Shown: positions 25,368-34,887, numbered from the stretch's first letter. The stretch: DNA of 64,000 nucleotides from an uncultured Cellvibrionales bacterium (GCA_913063225.1 CAJXYP010000009.1:1-64000), one strand, 5' to 3'. A program made the numbers and translations. Notes: generated from the letters alone by a model not told the origin.

Positions 25368-25854
25368 GGCTAAAGCCTCGCATAGATTTGACTAGTGTTG
25401 CCAATGTGTTCAGTAGCTCCTCGATCTCTATTGATGGGTTCTCCTGATACAGAGAAAACTCAAATGGATCCAATTCTGTCGCGCTAAGGTATGGAGATAG
25501 TTCAGATAGGTAATTGCGCCAATTTCTGCCAGTTAATCCGGCGACTTCTTCACTGCCTTCAAAATTCACCGCCAGTCTTTTTATTATGGCGTTCACTTCT
25601 TGCAGGAACTCCGCTGTGGATTCAGGTTGGTCACCTCGGTCCAAATATGCTTCATGGGCAGATAAAATTTCCAGCTTAGCTTTGCGAGCCGCCGCTCCAG
25701 CGCGGTGTTTTCTAACTAGGGCAAGAATCGAGGCTGTCAGTCCAAATAAAATCAAACTCGCTAAAATCCACCACCCAAGGGCCGGTGGCCACCAGCTTAG
25801 GGTTGCTGGCGTATCGAGATTGCGCAGCTGAGATAGAAGGTCTTCTGGATTCAT
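25360..25854 (-). CDS. DUF4381 membrane protein of the moxR-bat operon
   Basis: 164 aa. The N-terminal LRNLDTPATLSWWPPALGWW and the single helix WILASLILFGLTASILALV are typical of DUF4381. A soluble helical domain follows. It always travels with MoxR, DUF58 and VWA genes; its own function is unknown. Ten bases separate it from the upstream DUF58 gene and it overlaps batA by eight bases. Confidence 0.82.
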   Translation of the reverse strand: MNPEDLLSQLRNLDTPATLSWWPPALGWWILASLILFGLTASILALVRKHRAGAAARKAKLEILSAHEAYLDRGDQPESTAEFLQEVNAIIKRLAVNFEGSEEVAGLTGRNWRNYLSELSPYLSATELDPFEFSLYQENPSIEIEELLNTLATLVKSMRGFSHA

Positions 25855-25864
25855 CTAGGGCTCT

Positions 25865-26833
25865 TCATCTCGGGTAATGCTTGCGCAGAATTGCCAGAGG
25901 GTTGTCGGTAGTCGTTGCGGAGATAAGTCCGGCTTTTGCCAAAGTTACTGCGCTAACAATCTGTTCGTTTTGTCGTTTTAAATGCGCTTGGATGCGCTTT
26001 ACGCTGGTTGCATCCAATACAACGTCAGCTTCTTGTTGGCCGTCCGTAATACGCGTGCGGCCGACCCTAGGTATCTGCGTTTCTAAGGGATCTTGAATTC
26101 TGATTAGCGTGATATCGGCGTGGCGGCCAATCATGGCCAGTGACCTCTGGGCCGCTTCGTCAAAATCGATGAAATCGCTAATTACAAAGACTGCCGTGCC
26201 TGGTCGCACAAGTCGCTCACATTCTGTGAGCATGCCCGCAAGATTTAGCTGAGGCGCAGTTTCACCAGGCAGCTCATGGTTAAAGGTCTGAAGCTCTCGG
26301 ATAAAACGCAATACCGAATGGTGTGATCGTTTGGCTCTAAAATCGGTTTCTCGTATATCGCCCACAATTTGGCCGCCAATTCGATCGCTTCCTTCAAGCG
26401 CCGCCCAGGCCAAAATGGCAGCGGTTTCAGCGGCGAACACCGATTTGAACAAGTTTTGCGATCCGAAGAACATATTGCTGCGCTGATCCACTAGAATATG
26501 AACCGGACGTTCGCGCTCTTCATGAAATACCTTGGTATGAGCCTTTCCCGTTCGAGCGGTTACCCGCCAATCAATGGTTCGTACGTCATCTCCAGGCGCG
26601 TAAAGACGGGCTTCTTCAAATTCCATACCGCGCCCGCGAAAACGTGATCGCGATTCGCCCTGCATTTGCGCTCGGGCAGGAGCTCGCGCAAACAGATTGA
26701 TATCTTTAGCAAGTTGGCGAGCACCAAGCAGTCGGCTCATCTCGGTATAGGAGCCAGGTGGCGATTTTGATCCCGGACCCGAGTTTTGAGACTGTTCCGA
26801 TCGTGTTTTCTTAGACGTACTAACGAGAGACAT
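25865..26833 (-). CDS. DUF58 domain protein of the moxR-bat operon
   Basis: 322 aa, no membrane helix. The DUF58 core shows GRGMEFEEARLYAPGDDVRT and IDWRVTARTGKAHTKVFHEE followed by RPVHILVDQRSNMFFGS, a VWA-like fold with altered MIDAS residues. DUF58 proteins act with MoxR ATPases, perhaps as the link to the VWA proteins. It starts seven bases after the moxR stop. Confidence 0.88.
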   Translation of the reverse strand: MSLVSTSKKTRSEQSQNSGPGSKSPPGSYTEMSRLLGARQLAKDINLFARAPARAQMQGESRSRFRGRGMEFEEARLYAPGDDVRTIDWRVTARTGKAHTKVFHEERERPVHILVDQRSNMFFGSQNLFKSVFAAETAAILAWAALEGSDRIGGQIVGDIRETDFRAKRSHHSVLRFIRELQTFNHELPGETAPQLNLAGMLTECERLVRPGTAVFVISDFIDFDEAAQRSLAMIGRHADITLIRIQDPLETQIPRVGRTRITDGQQEADVVLDATSVKRIQAHLKRQNEQIVSAVTLAKAGLISATTTDNPLAILRKHYPR

Positions 26834-26840
26834 TAGCTGT

Positions 26841-27797
26841 TTATCCGACTGCTACCTGTCGAATTAGCTCATCTATCACTTGGTTGGCAGTCACTCCATC
26901 TGCTTCAGCTTCGTAACTTAATATCAGACGATGACGCAAACAGTCATGCAGAACCGATTGAACATCATCCGGTGAAACAAAGTCCCTACCATCTAACCAA
27001 GCAATGGCTCTGGCGCAGCGATCTAAAGCAATAGTTGCTCTTGGGCTGCCGCCGTATTCGAGCCATCCATCAAGCTGTTCGCTATATTTTTCAGGTTGGC
27101 GCGTCGCAAGGACAAGCTGTATCAAGTATTCCTCAACAGCCTCAGCCATATGTACTTGAAGCACCTGTTTACGAGCTTGAATAATATCGCTTTGCGAAAT
27201 TTCCTGGGCGGGAACGGGCGCCCTTGAGGCCAAAGCCTCGCCTCTGGCTAGGGCCAGAATTTGTTTTTCCGAACCGTGGTCTGGGTAGCCAATGCTTACA
27301 TGCATTAAAAATCTATCCAACTGAGCTTCAGGTAAGGGGTAGGTGCCTTCCTGCTCAATGGGATTTTGGGTAGCCATAACCATAAATATTTCTGGAAGCT
27401 TATAGGTTTCCCGTCCAACACTGACCTGACGTTCGGCCATAGCCTCTAGCAAGGCCGCCTGAACCTTTGCAGGCGCTCGATTGATTTCATCGGCCAAAAC
27501 TAAGCTGTGGAATATCGGGCCCTGCTGAAACTCAAAGGTGCCATCTTGGGGCCGAAAAATCTCAGTTCCGGTTATATCCGTGGGCAGCAAATCCGGAGTG
27601 AATTGAATGCGTTGGAATTCACCCTCTACTCCTTCCGCCAAAGTCTTTACCGCTTTGGTCTTGGCTAATCCGGGGGCACCCTCAACTAGAAGGTGTCCAT
27701 CGGCTAAAAGAGAAACCAGCAGGCGCTGCACTAAGTGTTGCTGCCCGACAATTTGACTGCTCATCCATTCTTCGAGCTTTTTAAATTCTTCTATCAA
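26841..27797 (-). CDS. moxR: MoxR-family AAA+ ATPase
   Basis: 318 aa. The AAA+ core contains Walker A EGAPGLAKTKAVKTLAEG, Walker B LVLADEINRAPAKVQAALLE, sensor 1 FMVMATQNPIEQEGTYPLPE and the arginine-containing QLDRFLMHVSI. MoxR ATPases are chaperone-like remodelers that act on VWA proteins. It is the first gene of the operon; the start is TTG 27797 with AGGAG about ten bases upstream, so an alternative start a few codons inside is possible. Confidence 0.93.
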   Translation of the reverse strand: MIEEFKKLEEWMSSQIVGQQHLVQRLLVSLLADGHLLVEGAPGLAKTKAVKTLAEGVEGEFQRIQFTPDLLPTDITGTEIFRPQDGTFEFQQGPIFHSLVLADEINRAPAKVQAALLEAMAERQVSVGRETYKLPEIFMVMATQNPIEQEGTYPLPEAQLDRFLMHVSIGYPDHGSEKQILALARGEALASRAPVPAQEISQSDIIQARKQVLQVHMAEAVEEYLIQLVLATRQPEKYSEQLDGWLEYGGSPRATIALDRCARAIAWLDGRDFVSPDDVQSVLHDCLRHRLILSYEAEADGVTANQVIDELIRQVAVG

Positions 27798-28108
27798 AAC
27801 CTATGGTCTCCTGTTTCAGATTGCCGCTTTCAAACTAGCACTTTTAAATTACTGCTCTCAAATTCCATTCTCGAAATCTACTCTTGGAATTCGGTATGGT
27901 ATTTCTAAAAAATATGGCTTCTGGTAAAAAATTCAACTGGGCAAAAAACCAAGGATGAATTGAATCCTGGTTTTATACGAAAAATTCAGTGATTTAGCTG
28001 TCCAGAAGGTGGTAATAATAACTATCTCTCCTCTCAATAGACATGGTTCTGGTAACAATAGTTCAGTAAGCTACCCGCCCAGATAAAAAGCATCATTCAT
28101 GTCGCCTT
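27798..28108. other. Divergent intergenic region between moxR and pyrD
   Basis: About 310 bp, AT-rich and without a convincing gene. It must contain the moxR promoter (minus) and the pyrD promoter (plus). Short imperfect repeats of the kind CTCAAATTC/CTCGAAATC/CTTGGAATTC occur at about 27850-27895. I saw no operator or riboswitch that I can name. Confidence 0.6.
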
Positions 28109-29119
28109 ATGTATAGCCTATTTCGTCCATTACTTTTTAGCCTAAATCCAGAGACAGCGCATTCGGTGAGCATGGCTTCTCTGGAAATGGCCTCCAAGTT
28201 GCGCATCACCAATGCGCTCTACCCGGCAGTTAATAATCCAGTTGATTTAATGGGTTTGACCTTCCCCAATAGGGTAGGCCTGTCTGCGGGGCTTGATAAG
28301 AATGGCGATCATATTGACGCTTTGGGAAGCCTTGGATTTGGTTTTATCGAAGTGGGCACCGTCACGCCAAGGCCTCAACCGGGAAATCCGGCGCCAAGGA
28401 TATTCAGGTTGCCAGCTGCTAACGCCATAATTAATCGCATGGGCTTCAACAACTATGGGGTAGACCATTTAGTACAAAACGCTAAGTCCCGAAAATTTCC
28501 TGGCGTACTAGGCATCAATGTGGGAAAAAACTTTGATACGCCTCTGGAAAATGCAGCCGAAGACTATATTGCCTGCATTCGAGCGGCCTACGACCATGCT
28601 GATTATCTGACGGTAAATATTTCCTCTCCGAATACGCCCGGACTTCGAGATTTACAGCGTGGAGATGATCTAGCCCAGTTAGCGCAAAGTTTAGTTACTG
28701 AGGTTCGGAAACTGGACCAGCAAAACAACAGGCAGGTACCGCTGACCGTGAAAATTGCGCCAGACCTGGAGCGAGATGAAATACTGACAATGGCTGACAC
28801 TTTAGTTGCCGCTGGTGTTGACGGAGTTATTGCGACAAATACCACCCTGGATAAATCTGCGGTGGTAGGAATGAAGCACGGGCAGGAACAAGGCGGTCTG
28901 AGTGGAACGCCAGTTCGAGATCAATCTACATTGGTTATTCGAACCCTTAGTGAACACCTGCAAGGTGCTATGCCTATTATTGGTGTCGGCGGTATTGAAA
29001 CCGCTGAGCACGCAGTAGAAAAAATTCAGGCTGGTGCGGATTTGGTGCAGGTCTACACCGGTTTCATTTATCGCGGGCCGGCGATGATTTCTGAAATCGC
29101 CAAAGCGCTCCCAAAATAA
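28109..29119 (+). CDS. pyrD: Dihydroorotate dehydrogenase (quinone), class 2
   Basis: 336 aa, the usual length for membrane-associated class 2 PyrD. It oxidises dihydroorotate to orotate with FMN and passes electrons to quinone. Motifs include the N-terminal SLFRPLLFSLNPETAHSVSM for membrane/quinone contact, NRVGLSAGLDKNGDHIDAL, PRIFRLPAANAIINRMGFNN, LTVNISSPNTPGLRDLQ with the catalytic serine, VKIAPDL, VIATNTT and IIGVGGIETAEHAVEKI for FMN. It is followed by rlmKL after 37 bp. Confidence 0.95.
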   Translation: MYSLFRPLLFSLNPETAHSVSMASLEMASKLRITNALYPAVNNPVDLMGLTFPNRVGLSAGLDKNGDHIDALGSLGFGFIEVGTVTPRPQPGNPAPRIFRLPAANAIINRMGFNNYGVDHLVQNAKSRKFPGVLGINVGKNFDTPLENAAEDYIACIRAAYDHADYLTVNISSPNTPGLRDLQRGDDLAQLAQSLVTEVRKLDQQNNRQVPLTVKIAPDLERDEILTMADTLVAAGVDGVIATNTTLDKSAVVGMKHGQEQGGLSGTPVRDQSTLVIRTLSEHLQGAMPIIGVGGIETAEHAVEKIQAGADLVQVYTGFIYRGPAMISEIAKALPK

Positions 29120-29156
29120 CTCGCCAAAGCACTCTAAAAAGGTTAAACCTAAGTCT

Positions 29157-31352
29157 ATGCAATTCTTTCTGTCATGCGCCCGAGGGTTAGAACCCCTCGC
29201 TGAAAAAGAGCTTGAGTCCTTTGGTGCAAAGGATATCAAACCCACTGGTGCAGGTGTTTGGTTTGGCGATTCTCTTGAAGATGCCTACAGCGCTTGTTTG
29301 TGGAGTCGGGTGGGTAGCCGAGTATTACTGCCGCTTTTTGAATCTGATGCAACGCCAGATGCCATGTATGACGCAGCGGTTGCATTTGATTGGAGCCAAC
29401 ATATTCCTGCAGTGGTGTCGGAGAGCGGGCTCGAGAGTGATGCAGAAGGCTGTCGGCTAAAAATCGATTTCAGCGGCACCAACGCAGAAATACGAGATAC
29501 CCGTTTCGGTGCTCTCAAAATGAAGGATGCCATTGCAGATTGGCATAGGCAAGCGGGTTTGGCGGAACCCATTATGGACAATGACCAACCGCAAATTGGT
29601 CTTTCTGTGCGTCTGGCAAAAAAACGTATTTCTGTTGCGCTGGATCTAACGGGTGAAGGGCTCCACCGTCGTGGTTACCGCGCCAGGCAGGGTATAGCTC
29701 CCTTGCGCGAATCTCTCGCGGCCGGGTTGCTAATTCGAGCGGGTTGGCCCGAAGCAGCTGCGCAGCAAAAAAATCTTATTGATCCAATGTGCGGAAGCGG
29801 CACATTGGTTATCGAGGCGGCCTTTATGGCAGCAGATCGCGCCCCGGGGCTCAAACGAGAGCATTGGGGCTTTGATGCATGGCCGGGCCATTCCGCGGAC
29901 ACCTGGCGATCAGTCTGGCTGGAAGCACAGCAGAGGTTTGAGACCGGTAGAGCACTCGTAAAAAGCGAGATCAAAGGTCTTGATATAGATACCCGAATTT
30001 TAAAAGTGGCTAGAGACAATGCTTCCACCGCCGGGGTTCAGGATTTAGTCAGCTTTGACCGAGGCGATGTACGAGAGCTTTACCCTGATATGTCCGAAGG
30101 AACCGGGCTTGTGATAGCCAATCCGCCCTATGGTGAGCGCATGGGCGATAACCAGCAGGCTATTGATTTATATGACCAAATTGGTCGCCAGTTACGTGAT
30201 AACTTTGTCGGCTGGCAGGCTGGTATCTTGGCACCGGATCCGCAGTTTGGGCGTGCGATGGGTATGCACAGCCATAAGCATTATCAGGTAATTAACGGAA
30301 AGCTGGATTGCCTGTTCTACCTTTTTGATATCACCCCGGATGTTGAGATATCACAGTCCGCACCCTCAGCTCCATCAGAAGGCGCTCAGATGGTTGCTGC
30401 GCGCATACGCAAAAATAGAGCGCGGTCAAAATCATGGTTGGCACGATCGCAAATATCCAACTACCGAATATATGACGCGGATATACCCGAATACTCCGCT
30501 GCGGTAGACCACTACTCTATCTTGCAAGAGGGAGAAGATCCTAGAAGCATTTTGGTAGTACAAGAATACGCGGCACCAGCAGAAATTGAAGAAGGTAAAA
30601 CCAAGCATCGTTTCAACGAGCTCTGCACTGGTGTGAAGCTGGCCTTCAATTGCGAAGATGATCAGATCATTCGAAAAACGCGGCAGCGTCAAAAGGGCAG
30701 CTCCCAGTACCAGCGTGCAGAAGATATTGGATCATCCGAACAAATAGTTCATGAAGAGCAAATTCAGGCTCTGATAAATTTTGAGGATTATTTAGATACC
30801 GGTCTTTTTCTTGATCACCGGCCAATACGCCGTTGGATTGCCGAAAATGCTAAAGGCAAAAGTTTTCTCAACTTGTTTTGCTATACCGCCGTGCCTAGTT
30901 TGCACGCCATCGCTGGAGGAGCAAAAGAGTCTCTAAGTTTGGATATGTCGAATACCTATTTGGACTGGGCAAGACGAAATTATCGACTCAATAGCACTGA
31001 TGTTTGGAAACATACATTGAAAAGGGCTGATTGCATCGAATGGTTAAAGCTTGATGCAGATGAGACCGGTAAATTTGATCTGATTTTGTTGGACCCACCG
31101 ACTTTCTCAAATTCGAAAAAGATGGAAGGAACTCTTGATATACAAAGAGATCAGCTTGATCTAATTAGTGGCGCGATGAATCGGCTTAGCAAAGGCGGTG
31201 TTTTGATATTTTCCAACAATCACCGGCGTTTTAAACTGGACCCACAGGTATCTGAACAATTCGCAGTAGAGGATTTCCACAAGAAATCCCTAGATCCGGA
31301 TTTTCAGCGCAATGCGCGTGTGCACCAGTGTTTTCTGATTCGACATGCCTGA
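29157..31352 (+). CDS. rlmL: Bifunctional 23S rRNA methyltransferase RlmKL
   Basis: 731 aa, a natural fusion. The N-terminal half has a THUMP domain and the RlmL domain (MCGSGTLVIEAAFMA, then VIANPPYGERMGD), which makes m2G2445. The C-terminal half is RlmK (FLNLFCYTAVPSLHAIAGGA for SAM binding, then LILLDPPTFSNSKKM), which makes m7G2069. E. coli RlmKL has the same arrangement and length. In RlmK the usual glycine-rich 'YTGS' motif reads YTAV, a small departure. The ATG at 29157 begins MQFFLSCARGLEPL, as in the family. Confidence 0.94.
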   Translation: MQFFLSCARGLEPLAEKELESFGAKDIKPTGAGVWFGDSLEDAYSACLWSRVGSRVLLPLFESDATPDAMYDAAVAFDWSQHIPAVVSESGLESDAEGCRLKIDFSGTNAEIRDTRFGALKMKDAIADWHRQAGLAEPIMDNDQPQIGLSVRLAKKRISVALDLTGEGLHRRGYRARQGIAPLRESLAAGLLIRAGWPEAAAQQKNLIDPMCGSGTLVIEAAFMAADRAPGLKREHWGFDAWPGHSADTWRSVWLEAQQRFETGRALVKSEIKGLDIDTRILKVARDNASTAGVQDLVSFDRGDVRELYPDMSEGTGLVIANPPYGERMGDNQQAIDLYDQIGRQLRDNFVGWQAGILAPDPQFGRAMGMHSHKHYQVINGKLDCLFYLFDITPDVEISQSAPSAPSEGAQMVAARIRKNRARSKSWLARSQISNYRIYDADIPEYSAAVDHYSILQEGEDPRSILVVQEYAAPAEIEEGKTKHRFNELCTGVKLAFNCEDDQIIRKTRQRQKGSSQYQRAEDIGSSEQIVHEEQIQALINFEDYLDTGLFLDHRPIRRWIAENAKGKSFLNLFCYTAVPSLHAIAGGAKESLSLDMSNTYLDWARRNYRLNSTDVWKHTLKRADCIEWLKLDADETGKFDLILLDPPTFSNSKKMEGTLDIQRDQLDLISGAMNRLSKGGVLIFSNNHRRFKLDPQVSEQFAVEDFHKKSLDPDFQRNARVHQCFLIRHA

Positions 31353-31372
31353 TTCGTCATGCAAGGTTCGGC

Positions 31373-31612
31373 ATGGGTAACAGTAAAATAATTCTCTACA
31401 CAGGACCTGGCTGCAGGCTATGTAGCGATGCAGAGAATTTGTTGTTTCAAGCTGGATTGTCGGTCTCACAAATCGAAAAAGTGGATGTCACTTCCAGCCT
31501 TGATCTGAAAAAGCAATATGGGCTAAAAATTCCGGTACTGAAAAACCAGGGTTCTGGGCAGGAGCTGTTCTGGCCCTTTGAATTTGAAGACTTAGGGGTT
31601 TTTCTGACCTAA
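31373..31612 (+). CDS. Glutaredoxin-like (DUF836) thioredoxin-fold protein
   Basis: About 79 aa. A thioredoxin fold with ILYTGPGCRLCSDAENLL carries a CRLC redox motif (residues 14-17), followed by KKQYGLKIPVLKNQ with the cis-proline. It resembles the small glutaredoxin-like DUF836 family. ATG 31373 with AAGG six bases upstream is preferred over 31328, which lies inside rlmKL. Its 3' end overlaps tatD on the other strand by 21 bases. The physiological partner is unknown. Confidence 0.8.
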   Translation: MGNSKIILYTGPGCRLCSDAENLLFQAGLSVSQIEKVDVTSSLDLKKQYGLKIPVLKNQGSGQELFWPFEFEDLGVFLT

Positions 31613-32398
31613 ATTGAAAAAGGCTCGAGCATTGGCGGTGCTCAATTGGGAAACTTGCTCTTGTTCAATGGCATAACATTCCGCAATTTTTTGAATTACC
31701 CAGGTTAAGTAAGCGGGTTCATTTCTACGTGATTTTGGTTTGGGCGTCATATTTCTGGGCAGTAAAAAGGGCGCATCCGTTTCCACCATAATGCGGTCCA
31801 ATGGGATATTGGGCACCAATGCGGCCAGTTCCGCGCCGCGCCTTTCATCGCACACCCAGCCGGTAATGCCTATATGTAAATCTAAATCCAAATAGGCGAA
31901 CAGAGCAGTTTTGTCACTGGTAAAACAATGGATAACTGCTTTTTCAAATTGGTCTCGATGACTGTGGAGAATATCAATTTGCGTATTGAAGGCATCTCGC
32001 TCATGAAGAAACAGCGGCAGCCCGGTGCTCGCGGCTAATTCTAATTGTCCTTCGAAGGCCTTAATCTGCATATCTCGCGGGCTGTAGTCACGATTGAAAT
32101 CCAGCCCGGTTTCACCCACGGCAACCACACTCGGGTGCTTTAACAATTCAGCTAGTTGATTGGCGACTCCCTGATTCCAGTCTTTCGCGTCGTGGGGATG
32201 CAGACCCGCGGTGCTAAATAGTTTTTCTGGATATTGCGTGGAAAAGGATTCGCAGATGTGCACAGATGCTTTACTGGATTGCAGATCGGTTCCGGTAAGG
32301 ACCATGGCTTGCATATCAGTGGCAAAAGCTTTTTCTAATACCCGCTCAAGATCAGTTTTGAACTGGTCATTGGTTAGGTTTACGCCAATATCTATCAT
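31592..32398 (-). CDS. tatD: TatD-family metal-dependent hydrolase (DNase-type)
   Basis: 268 aa. Begins MIDIGVNLTNDQF and contains VVAVGETGLDFNRDYSP, LPLFLHERDA, KAVIHCFTS, LDLHIGITGWVCDERRG and RIMVETDAPFLLPR, the metal-binding and catalytic pattern of TatD. E. coli TatD is a 3'-5' exonuclease in repair of oxidative damage; three TatD paralogues exist in E. coli (TatD, YcfH, YjjV), and this one with the N-terminal DIGVNLT matches TatD best. The upstream slt stop is five bases away. Confidence 0.88.
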   Translation of the reverse strand: MIDIGVNLTNDQFKTDLERVLEKAFATDMQAMVLTGTDLQSSKASVHICESFSTQYPEKLFSTAGLHPHDAKDWNQGVANQLAELLKHPSVVAVGETGLDFNRDYSPRDMQIKAFEGQLELAASTGLPLFLHERDAFNTQIDILHSHRDQFEKAVIHCFTSDKTALFAYLDLDLHIGITGWVCDERRGAELAALVPNIPLDRIMVETDAPFLLPRNMTPKPKSRRNEPAYLTWVIQKIAECYAIEQEQVSQLSTANARAFFNLGQKNP

Positions 32399-32403
32399 TG
32401 CCG

Positions 32404-34347
32404 CTAAGGAGAGCCGGGCAAGAATAGCGCTGAATCCAAGTCTTCTAACGGAGAGCTTTGGTCGATTTTTGCACCGTAGATAACCGCAAAGGCCATCAGG
32501 TTTTGAACGTAGTTTTTAGTCTCTTCAAAGGGGATGGTTTCCACCCAAACATCTAGGGGAAGCTCGTCACGGCCATTTCTAAGCCAGCCTTTTACCCGGC
32601 TAATACCGGCGTTATAGGCAGCTGATGCATAAATCGGATTTTGTTCCAGCTGAAGGTATGCTTGCTGCAGATAACTGCCGCCCAATCGGGTGTTGTAATC
32701 GGGGTCAGACAGTAGATCCTGATCGTATCTTATGCCCACTCGCCTAGCCTCTTGTCGGGCGGTCCCGGGCATTAGCTGCATCAATCCTCTTGCCCCTGCG
32801 CCAGAACTAATATCCCGTGCAAAAGCGCTTTCCTGTCGGGATAGCGCATATAGCCAAGCTAAGGGTAGATCGAATTCCGTCGCAACGTTTTGATAGGCTT
32901 CTAAATAGGGCATGGGAAAGCGTAATTCAAGATAATCCCAGCTCTTTGCCGTGATCGTCGCGCGAATAGACAGGTAGTCCAAATTTTCGGAGGCGGCCCA
33001 CTCGGCTGCGGCAAGTAATTCAGCCGTATCGAGCTCGTCGTTGGCGTGCTGCCAGGTGAGACGAGAATTATTAAAGTATTCCACTCGCTCTAACTCGCCC
33101 GCTCTCTGCCAAGCCTTGATTTGATTCTCTGAAATTTCCAGGCTTGGCTCAGCAGTTCTCTCGTTTAAGCTGAAGGCACTGTCCTCGAGCAAGCTCGCTA
33201 GAAAGCCATAGTAGTCCCGACGATCTCGAATTTTATCGTAATACTGTGAACCGCTTAGACCAATCTGATTCATAGATCGGCCGCGCCAGTAGGTCCATCG
33301 AATTTCTTCTTGCTGCAGGCTGGGCATAAGATCCAACCAGTCTAATAAAGCTTGCCAGTCGGTTTCAGCGAGGGCGACAAGTGCGCCATCTTCAAAGGCT
33401 TGCTCAGACAGAAGTGTGCGGTTGGCGACAGCGAACGCATAGAGGTCGTCAATGCGGCCAGAATCAATCAGTTGCTCGACTAGTCCTTCAACGCTGTAAG
33501 TAAGATCTTCTTGAGTGAATATTGATGCATCTCGGTAAGCCGGCCAAATAGCGAGCGCAGATGACATATCCTTTGCTGCTAAGTTAAGTAATCCCTGAGC
33601 GATTACCGAAGAGTAGCTGGTTCCTCCACCGAGGAAGGAATCGACATTTTCAATAATCTCCGGTTGAGATCGGATAGTTTGGTATGCCCGCAGACGTAGC
33701 TCGATTGCGTCATCTCGGATCAGGTTGGCCAGGTAGTTGGAAAATCGAACCTCGCCTTCTCGACGCGCCAAAATATATCTCTGCCAGATATATTCTTCGC
33801 TGAATAAATCCGAACGACGCCAGCGATCAAAGGTGTAATCACACTGATCTGGTTGAGATGCGCCAACCAGCCACATTTCTTTGGCACCGGCATAAGCTTC
33901 TTGAATGCGATCCAATCGGTAGAGCGCCTCAATAAAATAGCACTGCTGAATTTTGTTGCCCGTTCCGGGAATAAAATTGTCCACATAGCCCTGATAATTA
34001 CGATCAGATCTCAGGGTATAGAGCCAGTTCAGGCGTAACTTCTCCGACAGCCATGTGCCGGAATACTGGTCAATAAAATTGAGAATTTGTTCGTCATCTA
34101 CCCGGTTTGCACGAGCGATTAATAGGCTCATCTCCAAATAGGGCGCTAAAGGATAGTCGGCGCTGATGAGTTGGTCGTGCAGATCTTCAGCGATTGAATA
34201 ACGTCCGCGGCTAGTTGCTTGTTGGCCTTCTAAAAAAACCTCCCGAAGCTGCTCGAGGTCTGCTTCAGAAGTAACCATTGGTTGGGTCAACAAGTTAGGA
34301 CTGATTAGCAGGATACTGCAGACTAAAAGCCTTCGGATATTACTCAA
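32404..34347 (-). CDS. slt: Soluble lytic murein transglycosylase
   Basis: About 647 aa. A long alpha-superhelical U-domain precedes a C-terminal goose-lysozyme-type SLT domain: LAWLYALSRQESAFARDISS with the catalytic glutamate, then GARGLMQLMPGTA, DPDYNTRLGGSYLQ and AAYNAGISRVKGWL. The enzyme cleaves peptidoglycan glycan strands to 1,6-anhydro ends in the periplasm. The signal peptide is IRRLLVCSILLISPNLLTQP. No ATG precedes it; I use TTG 34347 just before it, but TTG 34416 is also in frame. The start region overlaps or abuts the divergent gene at 34435. Confidence 0.9.
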   Translation of the reverse strand: MSNIRRLLVCSILLISPNLLTQPMVTSEADLEQLREVFLEGQQATSRGRYSIAEDLHDQLISADYPLAPYLEMSLLIARANRVDDEQILNFIDQYSGTWLSEKLRLNWLYTLRSDRNYQGYVDNFIPGTGNKIQQCYFIEALYRLDRIQEAYAGAKEMWLVGASQPDQCDYTFDRWRRSDLFSEEYIWQRYILARREGEVRFSNYLANLIRDDAIELRLRAYQTIRSQPEIIENVDSFLGGGTSYSSVIAQGLLNLAAKDMSSALAIWPAYRDASIFTQEDLTYSVEGLVEQLIDSGRIDDLYAFAVANRTLLSEQAFEDGALVALAETDWQALLDWLDLMPSLQQEEIRWTYWRGRSMNQIGLSGSQYYDKIRDRRDYYGFLASLLEDSAFSLNERTAEPSLEISENQIKAWQRAGELERVEYFNNSRLTWQHANDELDTAELLAAAEWAASENLDYLSIRATITAKSWDYLELRFPMPYLEAYQNVATEFDLPLAWLYALSRQESAFARDISSGAGARGLMQLMPGTARQEARRVGIRYDQDLLSDPDYNTRLGGSYLQQAYLQLEQNPIYASAAYNAGISRVKGWLRNGRDELPLDVWVETIPFEETKNYVQNLMAFAVIYGAKIDQSSPLEDLDSALFLPGSP

Positions 34348-34434
34348 TTCAAATATTCTGTATAGATTTGCATGGACGGCTAATTTACTCTGACGGACTT
34401 CGTGCAAGCAAGCCAATATACAAGGCTTAACTTT

Positions 34435-34887
34435 ATGGTGTGGATTGTTCTGATAGCGAGCCTGATGTTTCTCTACGGTTCTTTTTTGATGGTTCTACCG
34501 AGTCAGCGGCAGCGCCATATTGCGCGGTTGCGTGAGTACGCCATTCAGCAGGGCTTGGAAGTTCGATTGGTGTCCCGCTTAAAACTGCCGGAAGAACTTT
34601 CCAGACCGGACATGGCTTGCTTGCTAACATCTCGCGATGCTGATGTTGATGCAGTGGGAAGCAGCTTTAAAAACCCTGAGACCGGCAAGGTTCGTTGCTA
34701 CGGAGTGTTTGCTACAAAGGAACCTCAGGTCGCAAGTCTGTTCGCAAAACTTCCCATCGGCGCAGAAGCCTTGATTTCCAGTGAGACATTCGTAGGAGTC
34801 TGCTGGGACGAGAGAGGCGATCAGGAAAGCGTGGATATTATTGGAGCAGAATTGCCCGCAATTCTGAGCCTCACATCTAACCTTTAA
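34435..34887 (+). CDS. Hypothetical single-pass membrane protein
   Basis: About 150 aa; not recognised. The N-terminal helix VWIVLIASLMFLYGSFLMVL is a membrane anchor. A basic juxtamembrane stretch (PSQRQRHIARLREYAIQQGL) follows, then a soluble domain with two cysteines in MACLLTSRD and VRCYGVF and one in GVCWDE. ATG 34435 has AAGG eight bases upstream and starts the helix directly, so I prefer it to 34402. It lies between divergent slt and topA. A similar protein may be conserved in relatives, but no function is proposed. Confidence 0.7.
   Translation: MVWIVLIASLMFLYGSFLMVLPSQRQRHIARLREYAIQQGLEVRLVSRLKLPEELSRPDMACLLTSRDADVDAVGSSFKNPETGKVRCYGVFATKEPQVASLFAKLPIGAEALISSETFVGVCWDERGDQESVDIIGAELPAILSLTSNL

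Noticed and set aside
31328..31372. Longer start of the glutaredoxin-like gene
   Set aside because: Residues before ATG 31373 overlap the rlmKL C-terminus in another frame and resemble nothing; AAGG precedes 31373 at good spacing.
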